Shown: piece by piece, positions 33,253-45,238 of the stretch | How the letters are laid out: every line of letters begins with the position of its first letter | Numbering within the stretch: position 1 is the first letter of the stretch | Assembly (NCBI GenBank): GCA_907165135.1 | Contig: OU015569.1 | Coordinates: forward strand, 9,300,501-9,364,500 | DNA from: Oikopleura dioica | Lineage: Eukaryota; Chordata; Appendicularia; Copelata; Oikopleuridae | Length of the DNA: 64,000 nt | Direction: 5' to 3' | Program-made: the position numbers and the translations under genes | Notes under the pieces: model-generated | What the model was told of the DNA's origin: nothing | Database searches by the model: none | The model's input: only the letters and a program-made list of their open reading frames with translations

Positions 33253-36244
33253 TTAAACGACGATTCTCTTTTCGAGAGCGGCCATGAAGTCTGAGGTCTT
33301 GTGGTTGCCGCCGATGTCGGTCGTACGGATACCGTCGACATTAACAACGTCGACGACAGCGTCACGGAGTCGCTGAGCGTCGTCGGTCAAACCGAGATGT
33401 CGAAGCATCTATTTCATAAAATTAGAAATTTCTCGAAAGCGTTGATTGTAAAAAGTGAGTTTCTGCATTTCTTTGAGAATACTAGAGGCCCGCCAGGCCC
33501 AATAATTTCTGCGTGTTGCTCATGTGAGCGAACCAGAGCGCGCAGCGTGCGTGGGTGGCCTCGCCTACGCGCTCTCGCTCATCGCGCCCGCTTTAGCACC
33601 GGCGGAGGCGCAACGAGCGCCGCGTCAAGCCCAGCCGCCGCCCCCAAGTCCAGCGTCCCACTGCGCTGAGAAAATCTCCTTCAGAGTAACCACTATTATC
33701 CCACAATGGCACACGTTAACAATGGCGTCCCATTCGATCCACAGGCCTTTGAAAACGTTCGAATTGACCTTCCAGGTCGTTGATCAAATTTATCATTTCT
33801 ACTCATATTATTAGTGATTTGTCTAAGTGTTATATGAAACATTTACAAGTAGCCGAACAATTACCCAATCTTTGAAAGAAAATTGGAGGAACTGAATTGA
33901 TCAACAAGATAAGCATTGAAACGACGCGCTGCTACTTTGGGTACAAAAAGATGTGTCAAGAAAGCTTATCAAGCGGCTTGGCTCATGCGTTGCTGCTCTG
34001 TGATCGATCTGACGACTCTTGCAGGAGACGATACCGATGCCAATGTTATGCGTTTGTGTCACAAGGCGGCCAAGCCCATCCGACCGGACTTGGTGAAAGC
34101 ACTCGGCATGGAGAATTTCAAGATCACGACTGGTGCTATCTGCGTTTATCCCAACCAAGTTGCCGTCGCGAAGAAATACTTGAAGGCGATAAATGCTGAT
34201 CATATCCCGGTAAAGGAGCCTTGTCTAACACTTGATTAGAATTATAAGATTGCAAGCGTTGCAACTGGATTCCCAGCTGGACAAACACCTCTGAAGATGC
34301 GACTTGAGGAGATCAGAATGGCCGTCGCCGATGGTGCCACTGAGATTGACATTGTCATCAACAGAACCAAGGCGCTCCAAGGCGACTGGCAAACCGTCTA
34401 TGACGAGGTCAAACTCATGAAAGAGGCTTGTGGCGCCGCCCACATGAAAGCTATCCTCGCTGTCGGCGAGCTGGGAACTATGGAAAATGTCTACAAGGCT
34501 TCCATGGTTTGCATGCAGGCTGGAAGTGACTTTATCAAGACTTCGACCGGCAAGGAAGGTGTCAACGCAATTCTGCCAGGTTCGTTCTCCATCAGCATGC
34601 AAGTAAAAACTCTACAAAATTATAGTTGGGCTTGTCATGGTCCGCGCTATCCGTGATTACCTTGCCGCTACGGGAATCAAGGTTGGCTTCAAGCCGGCTG
34701 GGGGCATCAGAAATGCTAAACAAGGGCTCACCTGGCTGATGCTCATGAAGGAGGAACTTGGCGATGAATGGGTCAAGGTATGCATGAATTATAAAATAAC
34801 CGAATTTAACGTATTTGCCAGGCTGATCTGTTCCGAATCGGCGCTTCCTCGCTCTTGATCGACGTCGAGCGACAGCTTTACCACTACGTCTACGGTCGCT
34901 ATGCTGCCGAGCACCAGCTTGCTATGTCTTAGAAAAGCCGGCCATCCAAGGCACATTGGAAACCCGTTGCAATTTATTAATTAATTCCCAAAAAAACCCT
35001 CCCCTGCCAACCAGTTCATTACAACCAGTATGTTCGAAAATGTGCATTCGCTCCATGTGCGTAATTACAGTCCTATTCAGTGTTATACCCTGAGACCGAA
35101 TAAATTCTATTGTTAGGCCAAAGGGACTTTCGGCGGGCCTTGTGTTCACATTTGTCTTGACTATAATACCAAACGCAGGAAATACCTTGGAAGTAGCGAC
35201 CAAGTAAGCAGTGGGGTTCGCCATGTTCTTTCCTGCAATCTTTCGTCCGGCGTTTCGGGTAGCTTGCTCGAAGACAGCCATTCCGTTGGTATCGTTGAAG
35301 TTTCCTCCGCTAACCAAGCCAGGGCCGCCAACAAGACCGCAGAGCACTTAACTTACGTTCGGATCTATTGGTACTATTTGGACTCACTGTTGGAAATAAT
35401 GTTTCCGTACAAGTTGGGCATGACCATAACGTCAAACTGTTCTGGTCGAGAGACGAGCTGCATCGTGCAGTTATCAACAATGATATCGTCGTACTCAATG
35501 TGAGGGTATTCGAGAGCGACTTCAGCGCAGACTTTTCGGAAAAGACCATCTCCCTTCTTCATGATGTTAGCTAGAATTTGATCAATGAGTCTATCGAGAG
35601 AGTGAGGTCGGGTACCTTTGTGTACGCATGTGACCTTCTTTCGGCCCCACTGATCGGCGTAGTTGAAAGCGAAGCGGGCAATTCGCTCAGTAGCAGTTCG
35701 GGTGCAAACCTTCAGGGACTCGACAAGGCCGGGAATGGCTTCGTGAGACATAGCAGAGTACTCTCCTTCGGTATTCTCTCGGATGCAGACAACATCGAGG
35801 TTCTTGTGTCGGGTGTCGAGAGATGAGAATGACTGAGCGTGGACGACGTTGGCGTACAAGTCCAAGTCGTGTCTAGAATTAATCTACATTGCTTTGAAAG
35901 AGTTGTCGAAGCAAACCGAAGCTGAAGGTTTCGAGAAGTGTAGACTGGCCACTGAGTAACGACGTTTCCCTTCATGCAGACTTTGTTTCTGGTAATAGAG
36001 TTCATCGCCTCGGTAAGTTCAGAGGTGCTAAAAAGACAAATTGATTGAAATTGTGTTTCAGGACTTACCCTTCAAGTTGAACAGTCTCGAAGTCGACGGG
36101 AGCTCCGAGCATTTCAATAGTTTTAGTAACTTCCCCACACATTTCAGGACCGATTCCGTCGCCAGGAATAAGAGTGACAGTGTGTCGTCCACCATAGCAA
36201 GCGTTTCGAGCGATCACTCTGGAAGCAACGGACTTCAACATCAT
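33253..36244 (-). CDS. IDH3G: Isocitrate dehydrogenase [NAD] subunit, gamma-like
   Basis: Regulatory subunit of mitochondrial NAD-dependent isocitrate dehydrogenase. Start [14 protein letters not shown] at 36244 is a presequence; [15 protein letters not shown] and [13 protein letters not shown] follow. [20 protein letters not shown] and [15 protein letters not shown] come next. After a 45-nt GT-AG intron come [62 protein letters not shown] and [15 protein letters not shown]. The last exon (33408-33253) encodes [19 protein letters not shown] and [12 protein letters not shown]. The blocks [19 protein letters not shown] and GGPGLVSG favour gamma over beta. The last intron (33409-35185, 1777 bp) contains the whole DERA gene on the opposite strand. 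Confidence 0.92.
33490..33670. promoter_or_regulatory. GC-rich block upstream of DERA
   Basis: About 180 bp of CpG-rich sequence (for example GCGCGCAGCGTGCGTGGG and GCCGCCGCCCCCAAG) in otherwise AT-rich DNA, ending about 40 bp before the DERA start codon and inside the IDH3G intron. It may be the DERA promoter or foreign DNA. An open frame crosses it but has a biased, low-complexity composition. Confidence 0.35.
33706..34932 (+). CDS. DERA: Deoxyribose-phosphate aldolase, nested in IDH3G intron
   Basis: Cleaves 2-deoxyribose-5-phosphate to acetaldehyde and glyceraldehyde-3-phosphate. Start [19 protein letters not shown] at 33706. Then [35 protein letters not shown] and [35 protein letters not shown] and [20 protein letters not shown] follow. 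[12 protein letters not shown] holds the Schiff-base lysine region, and [14 protein letters not shown] the second conserved lysine loop. The end is [19 protein letters not shown]...LAMS, stop at 34930-34932. At least five exons with GT-AG introns of 30-135 nt. The order and length match vertebrate DERA. The gene lies entirely inside the last intron of IDH3G on the opposite strand. Confidence 0.95.
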
Positions 36245-36417
36245 AAAGCCTCTCTAAAAGAACTCAAGATAAGTATGGAATGTTGAAAAAGCCTTCCCTG
36301 GAATAATTACAAATTTTCACCGTTCTGAGCACGTAGGCAAGTAAAAAAAGGTGTGAAACCACGTACTGCCCGAACTGCTGCTGTTAGCTATTGGGTACAA
36401 GAGAAACAGAATTAATA

Positions 36418-38514
36418 TCAATTGCTTGTTGAGCGGCTTCGACTTCTGCTTCTCAGATCTCGATATTCTTTTCGCCGGCGTCTTCGATGACGATCGCGTG
36501 ATCTATTTTTGTGGTGAGCGAGAAAAGTGAGAATAATCACCTTGAACGAGAGCGACTTCTATGCGAGCGCCCATAGGATCTACTTCGAGAGCGGGACCTC
36601 CTTCGACGTTTTCCTCTTGATGCCGATCTACTTCGACTTCTCTTTTTATGACGGCTTGAGCTTCTGCTTCGACTTCTTCGGCGTCTTTTTGGCATAAGAC
36701 TCTGAGCACTCTCGTTTTTTGCGCCATCGACGGTATTACTATTGCTGTTATCTCCGTTGCTTTTATCAATCTTAAAGAATTATTTTCTGAAAAGGAGGGG
36801 AGAAGGGGGTTTTTGTACCGGAACTTCTCCATTTTCTTTTTTCGAGATCTTCTCCATTTCTCTGCTCACAATAATTTTTGCAACTTCTAAAAATGCTAAG
36901 ATAAATCGGGTGAAAAAGTCATTCACCTTCAGCTTTTTTTCTCGCTGCTTCGACCCTAGCTTCCATTGTAGGCGCAGTTTTGATTTCGAATTTAATAGGC
37001 TGATGATCGCTTTCCTTAGAGTCGTTGTTTTCTTTCGAGGATGTGTCGATGGATACTGGCGGCGACGGAGGCCTCGATGCTGTGAGTAAAGCTCTCTGGA
37101 GCATTGTTTGGAAATAGTTATAGAAAGGGTGACCCTTATTCATGAACTCAAGTGTGACTTGCATTCGAAGTCGTGTCTCTTTTTCTTCTCGCTCGGCGGG
37201 ATCAGTGGCTACCAATTCCTTCGTAACCCATTCAACAGTTTGGCAAATATTCGGAGGAGGAACTTGAACCATACTCTTGAACTTATTCTGGATCTCTTTT
37301 TGCTTCGCCCGTGCTTCTCTTTCAATTTGAGCTCGGCGCTCGGCTTCTTTTCGCTGTGAAATAATTTTGAAGAGAGGATGATTTTCGTCGACTGTGTTTA
37401 CTACAGGAGATGCTGAACGCTCCGACGTTTCTTGCACCGGGTTCTTCTTCTTTGATGCTGCTCGGGCCGCTGCGGCATTCAAAGCCAATAAACCTCCCTC
37501 GCAATCACTTCCAGAGTCAGATTCTGAGTCACTTGGTGGAGTTTTGCTAGCATCGGGATCGAACTCGCCAGTCGAGATTAACTTCTTGATGTGCTTGTAG
37601 TAATCATTTAAGACATGCCCAAAATTAAGAAAGTTGAATTTTTCGTTTCCAGACTGTTTCGCTTTCAGCAAGATTTCCATCTGATTATTTTGATTCGCAA
37701 GAAACTTAGCAGTTCTGAGAATGATCTCATGCTCAGTTTCAAGCTTTGGCAGCGGCATATTCTTTGGCAAAGTCAGACCCTCCGGCACAACAAAGGCTTT
37801 TCCCTGGGGTTCTTCTGGTTTTAAAAAGTGATTGTTTGTGTCGGATTCGTCATATGAGAATCCAACTGATCCATATTTTCCATTAGATTTTTGGCTCTCT
37901 TCCTTGTCTTCAGCTGCGATCTCCTCCTGAAGCTTGCGGTACTCGTCATCTAAAATTTTATTCAGTTCTTACTCAGGAAAATACTAATGTGGTGCTACTT
38001 CGTTCGACGTTGACGCTCCTCGCATTGAAACTAAAATATGAAGCATGCGATTACCTAGACTGGATCAACTTGTTCAATCGCTGGAATCTGATCTTTTTAC
38101 GCAGGGTAAAGCAAGTAACTGAGAAAAGGGGAGAAGTTCTCGACAGAAACGTCTTTATCTTGGCGCAATGAAATGTATTTTTCGAATGGGCACGTACCGT
38201 GATCGAGCTGTGAATCAAGATCTCCGAACCGGTCCCTGCGCAACATTTCAGTCTCGTCGACAGAGATCACATCACCGATCCTTTTCTCTGTCGCGCGTTT
38301 GTAGTCGATAGGGAACTCGAGGAGCCCGCGAACATCAAATCTATGCGTGATTTAGCATTGCGAACATTGCCTTCATTAGTTACCTATCTATTGTTGTAAG
38401 CAAATCTAACTCGTGCGGGTGAAGATGAGCTGATGTCTCAATTTCGGCTGCAGCATTTTTATCATTGAATATTTTGCATGCATAGCCAGTGACAGCCAGT
38501 TCCGGCTTCGACAT
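36418..38514 (-). CDS. SFSWAP: Splicing regulator SFSWAP (suppressor of white-apricot)
   Basis: SURP-domain, SR-like regulator of alternative splicing. Start MSKPELAVTGYACKIFND at 38514 is the conserved DRY_EERY-type N-domain; FDVRGLLEFPIDYKRATEK and YRKLQEEIAAEDKEES follow. The first SURP module is EIILRTAKFLANQNNQMEIL, LKAKQSGNEKFNFLNF, HVLNDYYKHIKKLI. A charged middle follows, then FMNKGHPFYNYFQTMLQRAL, which resembles only the end of a second SURP. A C-terminal Arg/Ser domain (KKRSRSRSASRGKRRRRSRS, then RRRRRKEYRDLRSRSRSRS) ends at stop 36418-36420. The protein is shorter than in vertebrates. The RS exon reads in a different frame from the longest open frame there; only the RS frame has SR composition. 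Confidence 0.9.
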
Positions 38515-38753
38515 CTAGTGTCTGAATGGAAAGATACCAATATTTATAACCTTTCGTTTACGCAACAGAGGATACAACAACACAAATTCGACAAATTTTC
38601 TGTATTAAATAAGTTATTTATTTGTATTCGAATCAAGAAGGCATAATGCAAAATGGGGTTAAGTGCAGTATATTCATATCGATTAGTTAATAGAAGAGTA
38701 AAATCCTGAAGGGAATGCGTTGAACTTGACGATTGAAGAAATATTGATACTGA

Positions 38754-41700
38754 TTACCAAAGCGGATCGACCTTTTTCCAGAAATCTTGATTATCACGTG
38801 CTTGCCAGTAGGAATTTCCTGAAAAACGGTATTCCCCATTTTCATCCGCCTTGAAGAATCTTGGTTCATATTTAACGCCTAAGCTCTCACGCCTTCGTGC
38901 AGCTTTTCGTTGAATATCTTCGACACGCTTTTTCTCATCTTCTGCGTCTTGTATGCGACCTAAGAGATTTCTACTCGTCTGAATTTTAGATGAATTTTTA
39001 CCTTGCTCAAGAAGCTGTTGATCAGGTCGCCATCTGCTATCAGTATGAGGAAGGCTAGACTCATGTTGAGGGAGGATTTCATTCAGTTCAATAGCAAATT
39101 TCGTAAACCCGTAATATCGTTCATTGTCGGCGGATAATGCATGCTGGCGCCAGACGTTCTTCGCCTAGAGTTTGTTCTGTTAAATATATTCACTTAATAC
39201 GATCACTCACCGTTTCGCGCTTCTCTCCAACGTACAAACCTTCGTCCCACTTGCCGAACAAACTTCGGACTTTTGTTCCATCTTTCTTCCGAATCTCTCC
39301 AACGACTTCGTTTCGGCTGCTCGACATCCAACCCACTTTCTGGAAGGTGAAATTCGCATAGAGGCCATTTGGACCTTCTACGACACAGTCGCCAGTTTTT
39401 TCGACGTATTTCTGACCACTTATGATGTTGTGAATACAGGATGTTACTTTGGTCCAGGAATAAGTTGATCCATCGTCAAATTGAAGATAGCATTTTCCAA
39501 GCGGTGTGATTTCAATCGATTTCCCCCAGAACTTGTTTTTAAAACGGAAATCCAGCCAGTAGGTCCAACCCTGGCCAGTAGCATGACCGCAGCCGATGGG
39601 AGGATGATGGGATACTTGCTCTGAGCAAAACTTCCAGCCCAAATCGTCTCGCACAAGCTCGTAAGTTTCGCCGAGTACAGGATTAAATGGTTTTCGTCCT
39701 TGTCTCGTTGCTTCTGCGCCATAACACGAAAGGGCGAATGTCGCAACATTGACCATTCTCTCGATATCATTTGTCGCAACTGCTTGGTCGAGCAGGAATG
39801 AGTACTCAAGATCTTCAGCCATTTTTTGAAGAGCCGATAATGGTTCATTGAATGAAACGGGCATTGCAACTTTGGTAAGATCCTTTCCCATGTTCTTACG
39901 CAGAACATTCCAGAGTGACACTTGCATTCCATCAGGCATTGGTACAGGAAGGCGCGATCGTCTGTTGAATCCAGCTGGCCCGACTGGCGTTTCTGTTTTT
40001 CGCGTGTCATTCAACGCAGGCATCTCTTCGTCGGTATCTGAGTCGCCTTCATTGATTTCATGAAGAGAGCTGTTGTCATCGCTGCTGTCTCCACTCATCT
40101 CCAAGTCTGATTCAGCATCATAAAACAGGTCCGTCGTTGATCCATCAATAGACTCTCCAAGATGGCTTGTCTCGCGCTTCAGTGGTCGAGAAAGTATACT
40201 CGTAGAAGAACGCACAGTAGGGAGCGAATTAGATCCAACCGATGCAAACGCCCTGATTTGCTGTAGCTTCATTCGAAGCTCTAAAATAAAGCTTGATTCC
40301 CAATAATGGGTATTTTCGACTAACCATCATTCTCACGCATGAGCTCAAAGATTGTTTGATGGCCTGAGTGCTGCTCCAACGAATTTCTTTTTGTTGACGT
40401 ACTATTCGACATGTCAACGAGCTGGCCTTTCAAGTGCCGTGCATCAGTTATGCATTTTCTCGCAGTGTCTTCGAATTGTCTTTGAATGTCACTAATTTTG
40501 CTTATAACTCCGTCTGGTCCCTGAATCAAAAGATTAGCTTTACGAGAAGCGAGTCCGAATCTGCATGCGATAAAGAAAATCAGTCAAAGGATTGTTTTCA
40601 TCAAACATATCAATTCCCATGAAAACATTTGAGCAACGTTGACCAGCTCATATGCGTCTCAGTGAAATGATCTGTCAGCAAGGATAAAAAACAATTGGGA
40701 GTAAATATGAACATAAGTACGAGTTTGTAAATAATGAAACAGCTACCTTAGTAACGCGTACTGCTCACAACAGTAATTTGATTAGTGACAACAGCTATAA
40801 AAAGCTAGATGCATCTTAACCTTCCTATAACGTATCAAACGTGTGAGGAAACGACCCCGACAGGAGTATACGTTTGCTGGTATCGAACTCTTCCGCTTTA
40901 ACTGCGATAGAACATCAGTCAGTAATTTTTACTCTTATCCAAAGCACGTCTATTTCACTGAGACAGCGATAGACAGTGGCGAGTAGACGATTTATATCCT
41001 AAAGCTACAACTCACCAAATAAGCAGTCGTTATGCCTGATAGATCTGGTTGGCTTCTGGACAAGGTTTGAGAGCCGCCGAGGTCGGTGTCTTCGCTGATG
41101 CTGAGAGCTGATGCTAGAAGAAATAATAAGAAAAAAATAAAATGAAAAAGAGCGAATATGTGAAACCAAGTTTCACACACATGGAAAACATGAAAATCCA
41201 ATCAATGGTTTTAATTAAAAAAACACAAACCACTTTGCGTTAGCTTGGACTCCTGAAGATGGGGCACTAAAATTTAATGAAGTTAAAAAGTCATATCCCC
41301 GTACCGTCAAGTGTTTGTTGTGAGGAGCTGGAGGTTTTCGAGGATTCCCGCTTTCCTCGTTTGATCGATGGCCGAAATCTGGATTTTTTAGGTGATACGT
41401 TGGAATGTAGAGCTTCTTCGATTTCTGCGCGGTGGCTGGTTAGTTGAACAATGAGGTTTTCCATGTCTTGAAGTTTGTTCTCGATATGATTAAACTTTTC
41501 TCTAGGGATGCATGTGAGATATACACTTAAACATTTGCGTCTAACCTAGTCGTCGAGAACTCGTCCAAAGAAGAGCGCCGACCTGACGTAAAAGCGTCAA
41601 CGTCGAGAGGAAGAAGATTGGTATCGCTAGTTTGGGTGCCACCATCGGTGATAACATTTCCCCACGGAGAAGTCTGCTCTCTGTTTCGAGCCTGCAAGTT

Positions 41701-42074
41701 CGTGATTGATTGTCTTCTGTAGTGTTTGTGCGTTCTTAGAGCGTCGTATATAACAACCATAGTGTTGGGATCGGCCCCCCTGACAGGTTTCAAGTGAATT
41801 GGGGATCCCATATTTGTATCTTATCGAGATGTGAGAATCAGTCCAGACTAAAAAATAACTCACCAATATGAATTTCTTCCTTTTTGTCCTTTATAATTGC
41901 TGCATCTCCTAGATCAAGCGCACCATGCGCCCGTCTCATCTCCTCGTTTTTTCCATATTTGAGCCAGCCATCATCGAGTACGATAAATCGACGGTGGTAT
42001 CCTTTTAACGGCCACTTCCGCCGCTTCATATAGTAACCGGCAAAGCGGTTCGGCTTTTGAATCGAGTTCGACAT
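38754..42074 (-). CDS. OSBPL3/6/7-like: Oxysterol-binding protein-related protein, ORP3/6/7 type
   Basis: Lipid-transfer protein acting at membrane contacts. Start MSNSIQKPNRFAGYYMKRRK at 42074, after CTCTTAGAC, a possible trans-splice acceptor. N-terminal PH domain: RRKWPLKGYHRRFIVLDDGW, LKYGKNEEMRRAHGALDLGD. Ser-rich linker exons lie at about 41810-40300. The ORD domain in the 40272-39190 exon has VSLWNVLRKNMGKDLTK, FNEPLSALQKMAEDLEY and KPFNPVLGETYELV. Its SEQVSHHPPIG is the lipid-binding signature, followed by KNKFWGKSIEITPLGK, KVTSCIHNIISGQKYV and RSLFGKWDEGLY. The C-terminus has NERYYGFTKFAIELNE, DSRWRPDQQLLEQG and FWKKVDPLW. The close match of the ORD to ORP6/ORP3 assigns the subfamily. 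An FFAT motif was not searched rigorously. Confidence 0.92.
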
Positions 42075-42251
42075 GTCTAAGAGTCTAAAAATAGTCGTCA
42101 GAAAAGGTCTCAACGTGGAAAACGGATTTGGCAGTTGAATGAAGAGGTCGGAAGTCTCAACTTGAACAGTGTGGATGTGAAGAACTAGAAGGAATGCGAG
42201 AATGATATTAAAAATTCAGTTCGTGAAGGAATTGTGTTATTGCTTTTTACA

Positions 42252-45113
42252 TCAATATTTGAAGACAATGAACATGAACATCGCAAGGAGAGCTGCCATC
42301 AGCGCCTAAACATAATTGAGCAAGGTTATTATGTTAGAGCGACAAACATAAATTAAGTTTTGTTTCTTCTGGCATTCTAAGAGCGCTAAATCTTTCTTTT
42401 CTTCCACATCGGCAAGTATTGCTGCGTTCATCTCTTTTTGCTCTGTCTGTAGCTCTCCAAGTCTTTTGACGAGGTCTGCGCGCTCCTAACCAGTGTAAGT
42501 TAAAACGCAATCGCAGGTGAATCAAACCTGAGCAACTGTTTCTACTTCGTTATTCTTAAACTGAAGCATCTCTTCTTTTTCTTTCAACTGAAGGACAAGC
42601 GCAGCTTTTTCCTCGTTTCTAAGCTTCTTTTCTGATTCGAAAATTCTAAGCTCTTCGTTCATAAAGTTATTCAGGGATTCATTTGGTTCCTGGAAGGCAT
42701 CTGGGAAGACGATTTCAGACAGTGTCTGGAAGACCTTAAGATTAAATAAGAAACAGCACTACAATAGATACTAATAATTCTTGCCTCCAATTCTTCTGGC
42801 CCGAGGTTTTTCTCCGCGACGGCTTCTCTGAGAACATCAAGAGCTTTCCCAGTTGAGTCTATGAATAACCCTTTGTTTACTTTTATATTAATAAATGACT
42901 CTACCGAGCGCGAAGTTCTTCAGTTGTTTTTTAAGGTCTTTTATGACCGAATCCTTCCGCTGACTTTCATTTTCCATCTTTTTGATTGTTATCTTAATTG
43001 CTTGTTCAAAGGGTTTTATTTAATATCGAATGTCTAACCTTTTGTTGGTCAACTTCAGCCTGCGCAGCGAGCTTTTCTTGGTATGATTTTCGGACGACGT
43101 TTTTTGAAAGCTGTTCGAGGTCGCTTTTCTCCTGGCATACTCTGCGGTGACTCTCTTGGAGAGTAGATACATTATCACCCTTTTAGTAGTGGTTACGAGT
43201 GACGTCAAAAGCAAAAATTAACCTGCAGCATATTTTCCAAACACTCAATTTTGCAGAGGAGTGTATCCTCTTCAAGCTTTTCGTCGCGTTGTTGCGCCTG
43301 AACTTCTGTGATGTCTGACAAAATGCCCTATCAAAAGCTATCAAAACATGTTCTAGAAAGGGATCTTCGTCGAACCTCTAACTTTAACAACTTCTTCTCT
43401 ACGGCCTCCGCGTATGGATGGAACTTTGCGATATCTGATCGATACCCATTAAGTTCTTTTTGCGTTGCCTCCTCATGCATCCGTCTTACTTCAGCTGCAA
43501 ATGTGATAAGAGAGGAAACTAATCTGTCTATTACCATCATGGTTATAAGGCGGTCTTGATGACTTCTTGGACGAAGTGGCGAGCTTTGAGATGAATGATA
43601 AATAATGCATTGAGCGCGTATATACTACCTTTGAGTAAGATTCGCGAGCCGCTGCTCCCGCAGGATTTGGTTCCACTTCAGTTCCATCAGGCAGGTAGCA
43701 TTTGATTTGACAAACGACACAAGGAATCGTCTGAGCGCGGGGACTGCTGTCCACGTCGACGCCAAATTGGAGAACGTCACCAGTAAGCACTAAACATGAT
43801 CGTAAACGTTCACTTTTATGAGCTGGAGCGGCTTATTAACGGTAGCCTCAATCAATAGCTTCAGTCGAAAGATTGTTCCTAAAATGAGTTTGCCGAAGGA
43901 TGTCAACTATGAAGATGTCACGGTTAAAGCAAAAGTGACAGGAGTTGAGAAGGCGCAAGTTCAGGCAACTGCCTATTTTACCCCGCCATCAGAGGAGACG
44001 AAACACATCCACGAGAGAATGCTCCAAATGTGCCTTGATGATCTCAACGCGAAAATGGAGAAGAAGCACGGGAATAGCTCTAGATGTAAGAAACATCTCT
44101 TTTAATTAATTTTTCACTTTCATAAAGCTTCATATCGACAAGCTGAAACGGGCGAGAAAAAAGTTAAGAAGTATCGCAAACGAACGGAATCGGAAAAGGA
44201 AGCAAGACGACAACAAGTGGGCTAATTTTCTTTTCTAAATTAAAAAAAATATTTCAAGAAACTGCGAGAGCAATCTTAATTTGCGATGGCAACGATGATC
44301 CATACGATTTATCCATATCTTTACACTTTTACACGGCATGTTTTATACTATTTTCTCCTAGGTCTAGGATCGGTGACCGTTTGAGATCTAAAATGAGTCG
44401 CTCGGGGTGAATCACCAGTGGCTGGAGCGCGGGTTTACCGGATATCCAGAGTTTGGAGATCGAGGATAATGTCCAAATGGACCCCTAGAATTTCTTCGAT
44501 CCGTTCAAATGAAAGGCTTGACTTGCCCATGAAATTATTAAACTGACTGTTTTGTTTAAAATAAACAGTTTTACATAATGTTTGAATGGCGATTTATGGA
44601 AAAAAATATTTTGGATCTCCAAAAATTAGAGATCGAGCCTCGATCTCCGTGCTCCTGGAGATCCAAACAACCCGCGCTCCACTCATTGGTGATTCATCTC
44701 GAGCGCCTCATTTCGGATCTCCAGCGATCACCCCCGATCCTAGACCTAGATTTTCTCTGCTAATCAAAATAAAAAGTTACCTTCGTGATCAGAGTCTGAC
44801 AGCTTTTGCCCGTTGACGAAGGTACCGTTGGAGCTTCCAGTATCTTTCAAATAAAATTTCTCGTTCAGAAATCTGATTTGTGCATGGGTCCGGCTTAAGA
44901 CTCTACAGTCGAATATTGCATTGTCTGACTGCGGCTTTAGAGGCCCTGAATACATAAATAACTAATTATAAGTCGAATACTTAAACATTCGACTCTACCT
45001 TGAGAGCGCCCGATTTTGACATGGTCTCCTTTTATTGGCAATTCGACCGTTCTTTTTTCGAACTGATAGCGAGTTCCTTCGCATTCAAATACGATCTTCG
45101 GGTTTTCTGACAT
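42252..45113 (-). CDS. SLMAP: Sarcolemma-associated protein (FHA, coiled coil, tail anchor)
   Basis: FHA-domain, tail-anchored component of the STRIPAK complex. Start MSENPKIVFECEGTRYQFEK at 45113, after TTCAGTTTAGT. The FHA domain spans three exons: HVKIGRSQ, then NAIFDCRVLSRTHAQIRFLN, FYLKDTGSSNGTFVNGQKLS, then LTGDVLQFGVDVDSSPRAQT. Several coiled-coil exons follow (EVRRMHEEATQKELNGYRSD, ERADLVKRLGELQTEQKEMN). The C-terminal exon is a hydrophobic tail anchor, ALMAALLAMFMFIVFKY, stop at 42252-42254. The FHA phosphopeptide residues GRS, SRTH and SNGT are present. The intron splitting the FHA domain (43790-44780, 991 bp) contains a plus-strand gene and a palindromic element. ORP starts 177 bp downstream. 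Confidence 0.9.
43818..44279 (+). CDS. Unrecognised small basic protein nested in SLMAP intron
   Basis: Three exons encode about 125 residues. Exon 1 (43818-44083) starts MSWSGLLTVASINSFSRKIV; a second in-frame ATG at 43884 (MSLPKDVNYEDVTVKAKVTG) is an alternative start. It continues HIHERMLQMCLDDLNAKMEK. A GT-AG intron of about 45 nt, exon 2 (SYRQAETGEKKVKKYRKRTE), a 42-nt GT-AG intron and a last exon encoding KLREQS and stop TAA (44277-44279) follow. Both junctions preserve frame and coding composition, which supports a real gene. The C-terminal half is highly charged and likely helical. The first 22 residues could be a mitochondrial presequence (inference). I do not recognise the family. 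Confidence 0.65.
44358..44749. mobile_element. 392-bp palindromic element with 8-bp target duplication, in SLMAP intron
   Basis: The left end CTAGGTCTAGGATCGG and the right end CCGATCCTAGACCTAG are inverted repeats. The arms align over at least 110 bp (shared blocks GGTGAATCACCA and GGAGCGCGGGTT). The 8-bp sequence ATTTTCTC flanks both sides (44350-44357 and 44750-44757). No coding capacity. It lies between the end of the nested gene and the 5' splice site of the SLMAP intron. Confidence 0.85.
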
Positions 45114-45238
45114 ACTAAACTGAAAAATTTTTTACTGATGCATTAGAAACATTTTTGCATTAATTCCCAGAGAACGTCTTTCACGTGAACGGATGAGCAA
45201 AAACACGGTACAGAACATCAATGATTTGAACTAATTTT

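Noticed and set aside
38754-39190. Possible separate gene downstream of the ORP large exon
   Set aside because: The exons read NERYYGFTKFAIELNE and WRPDQQLLEQG, which are the C-terminus of the same ORP, so one gene is enough.
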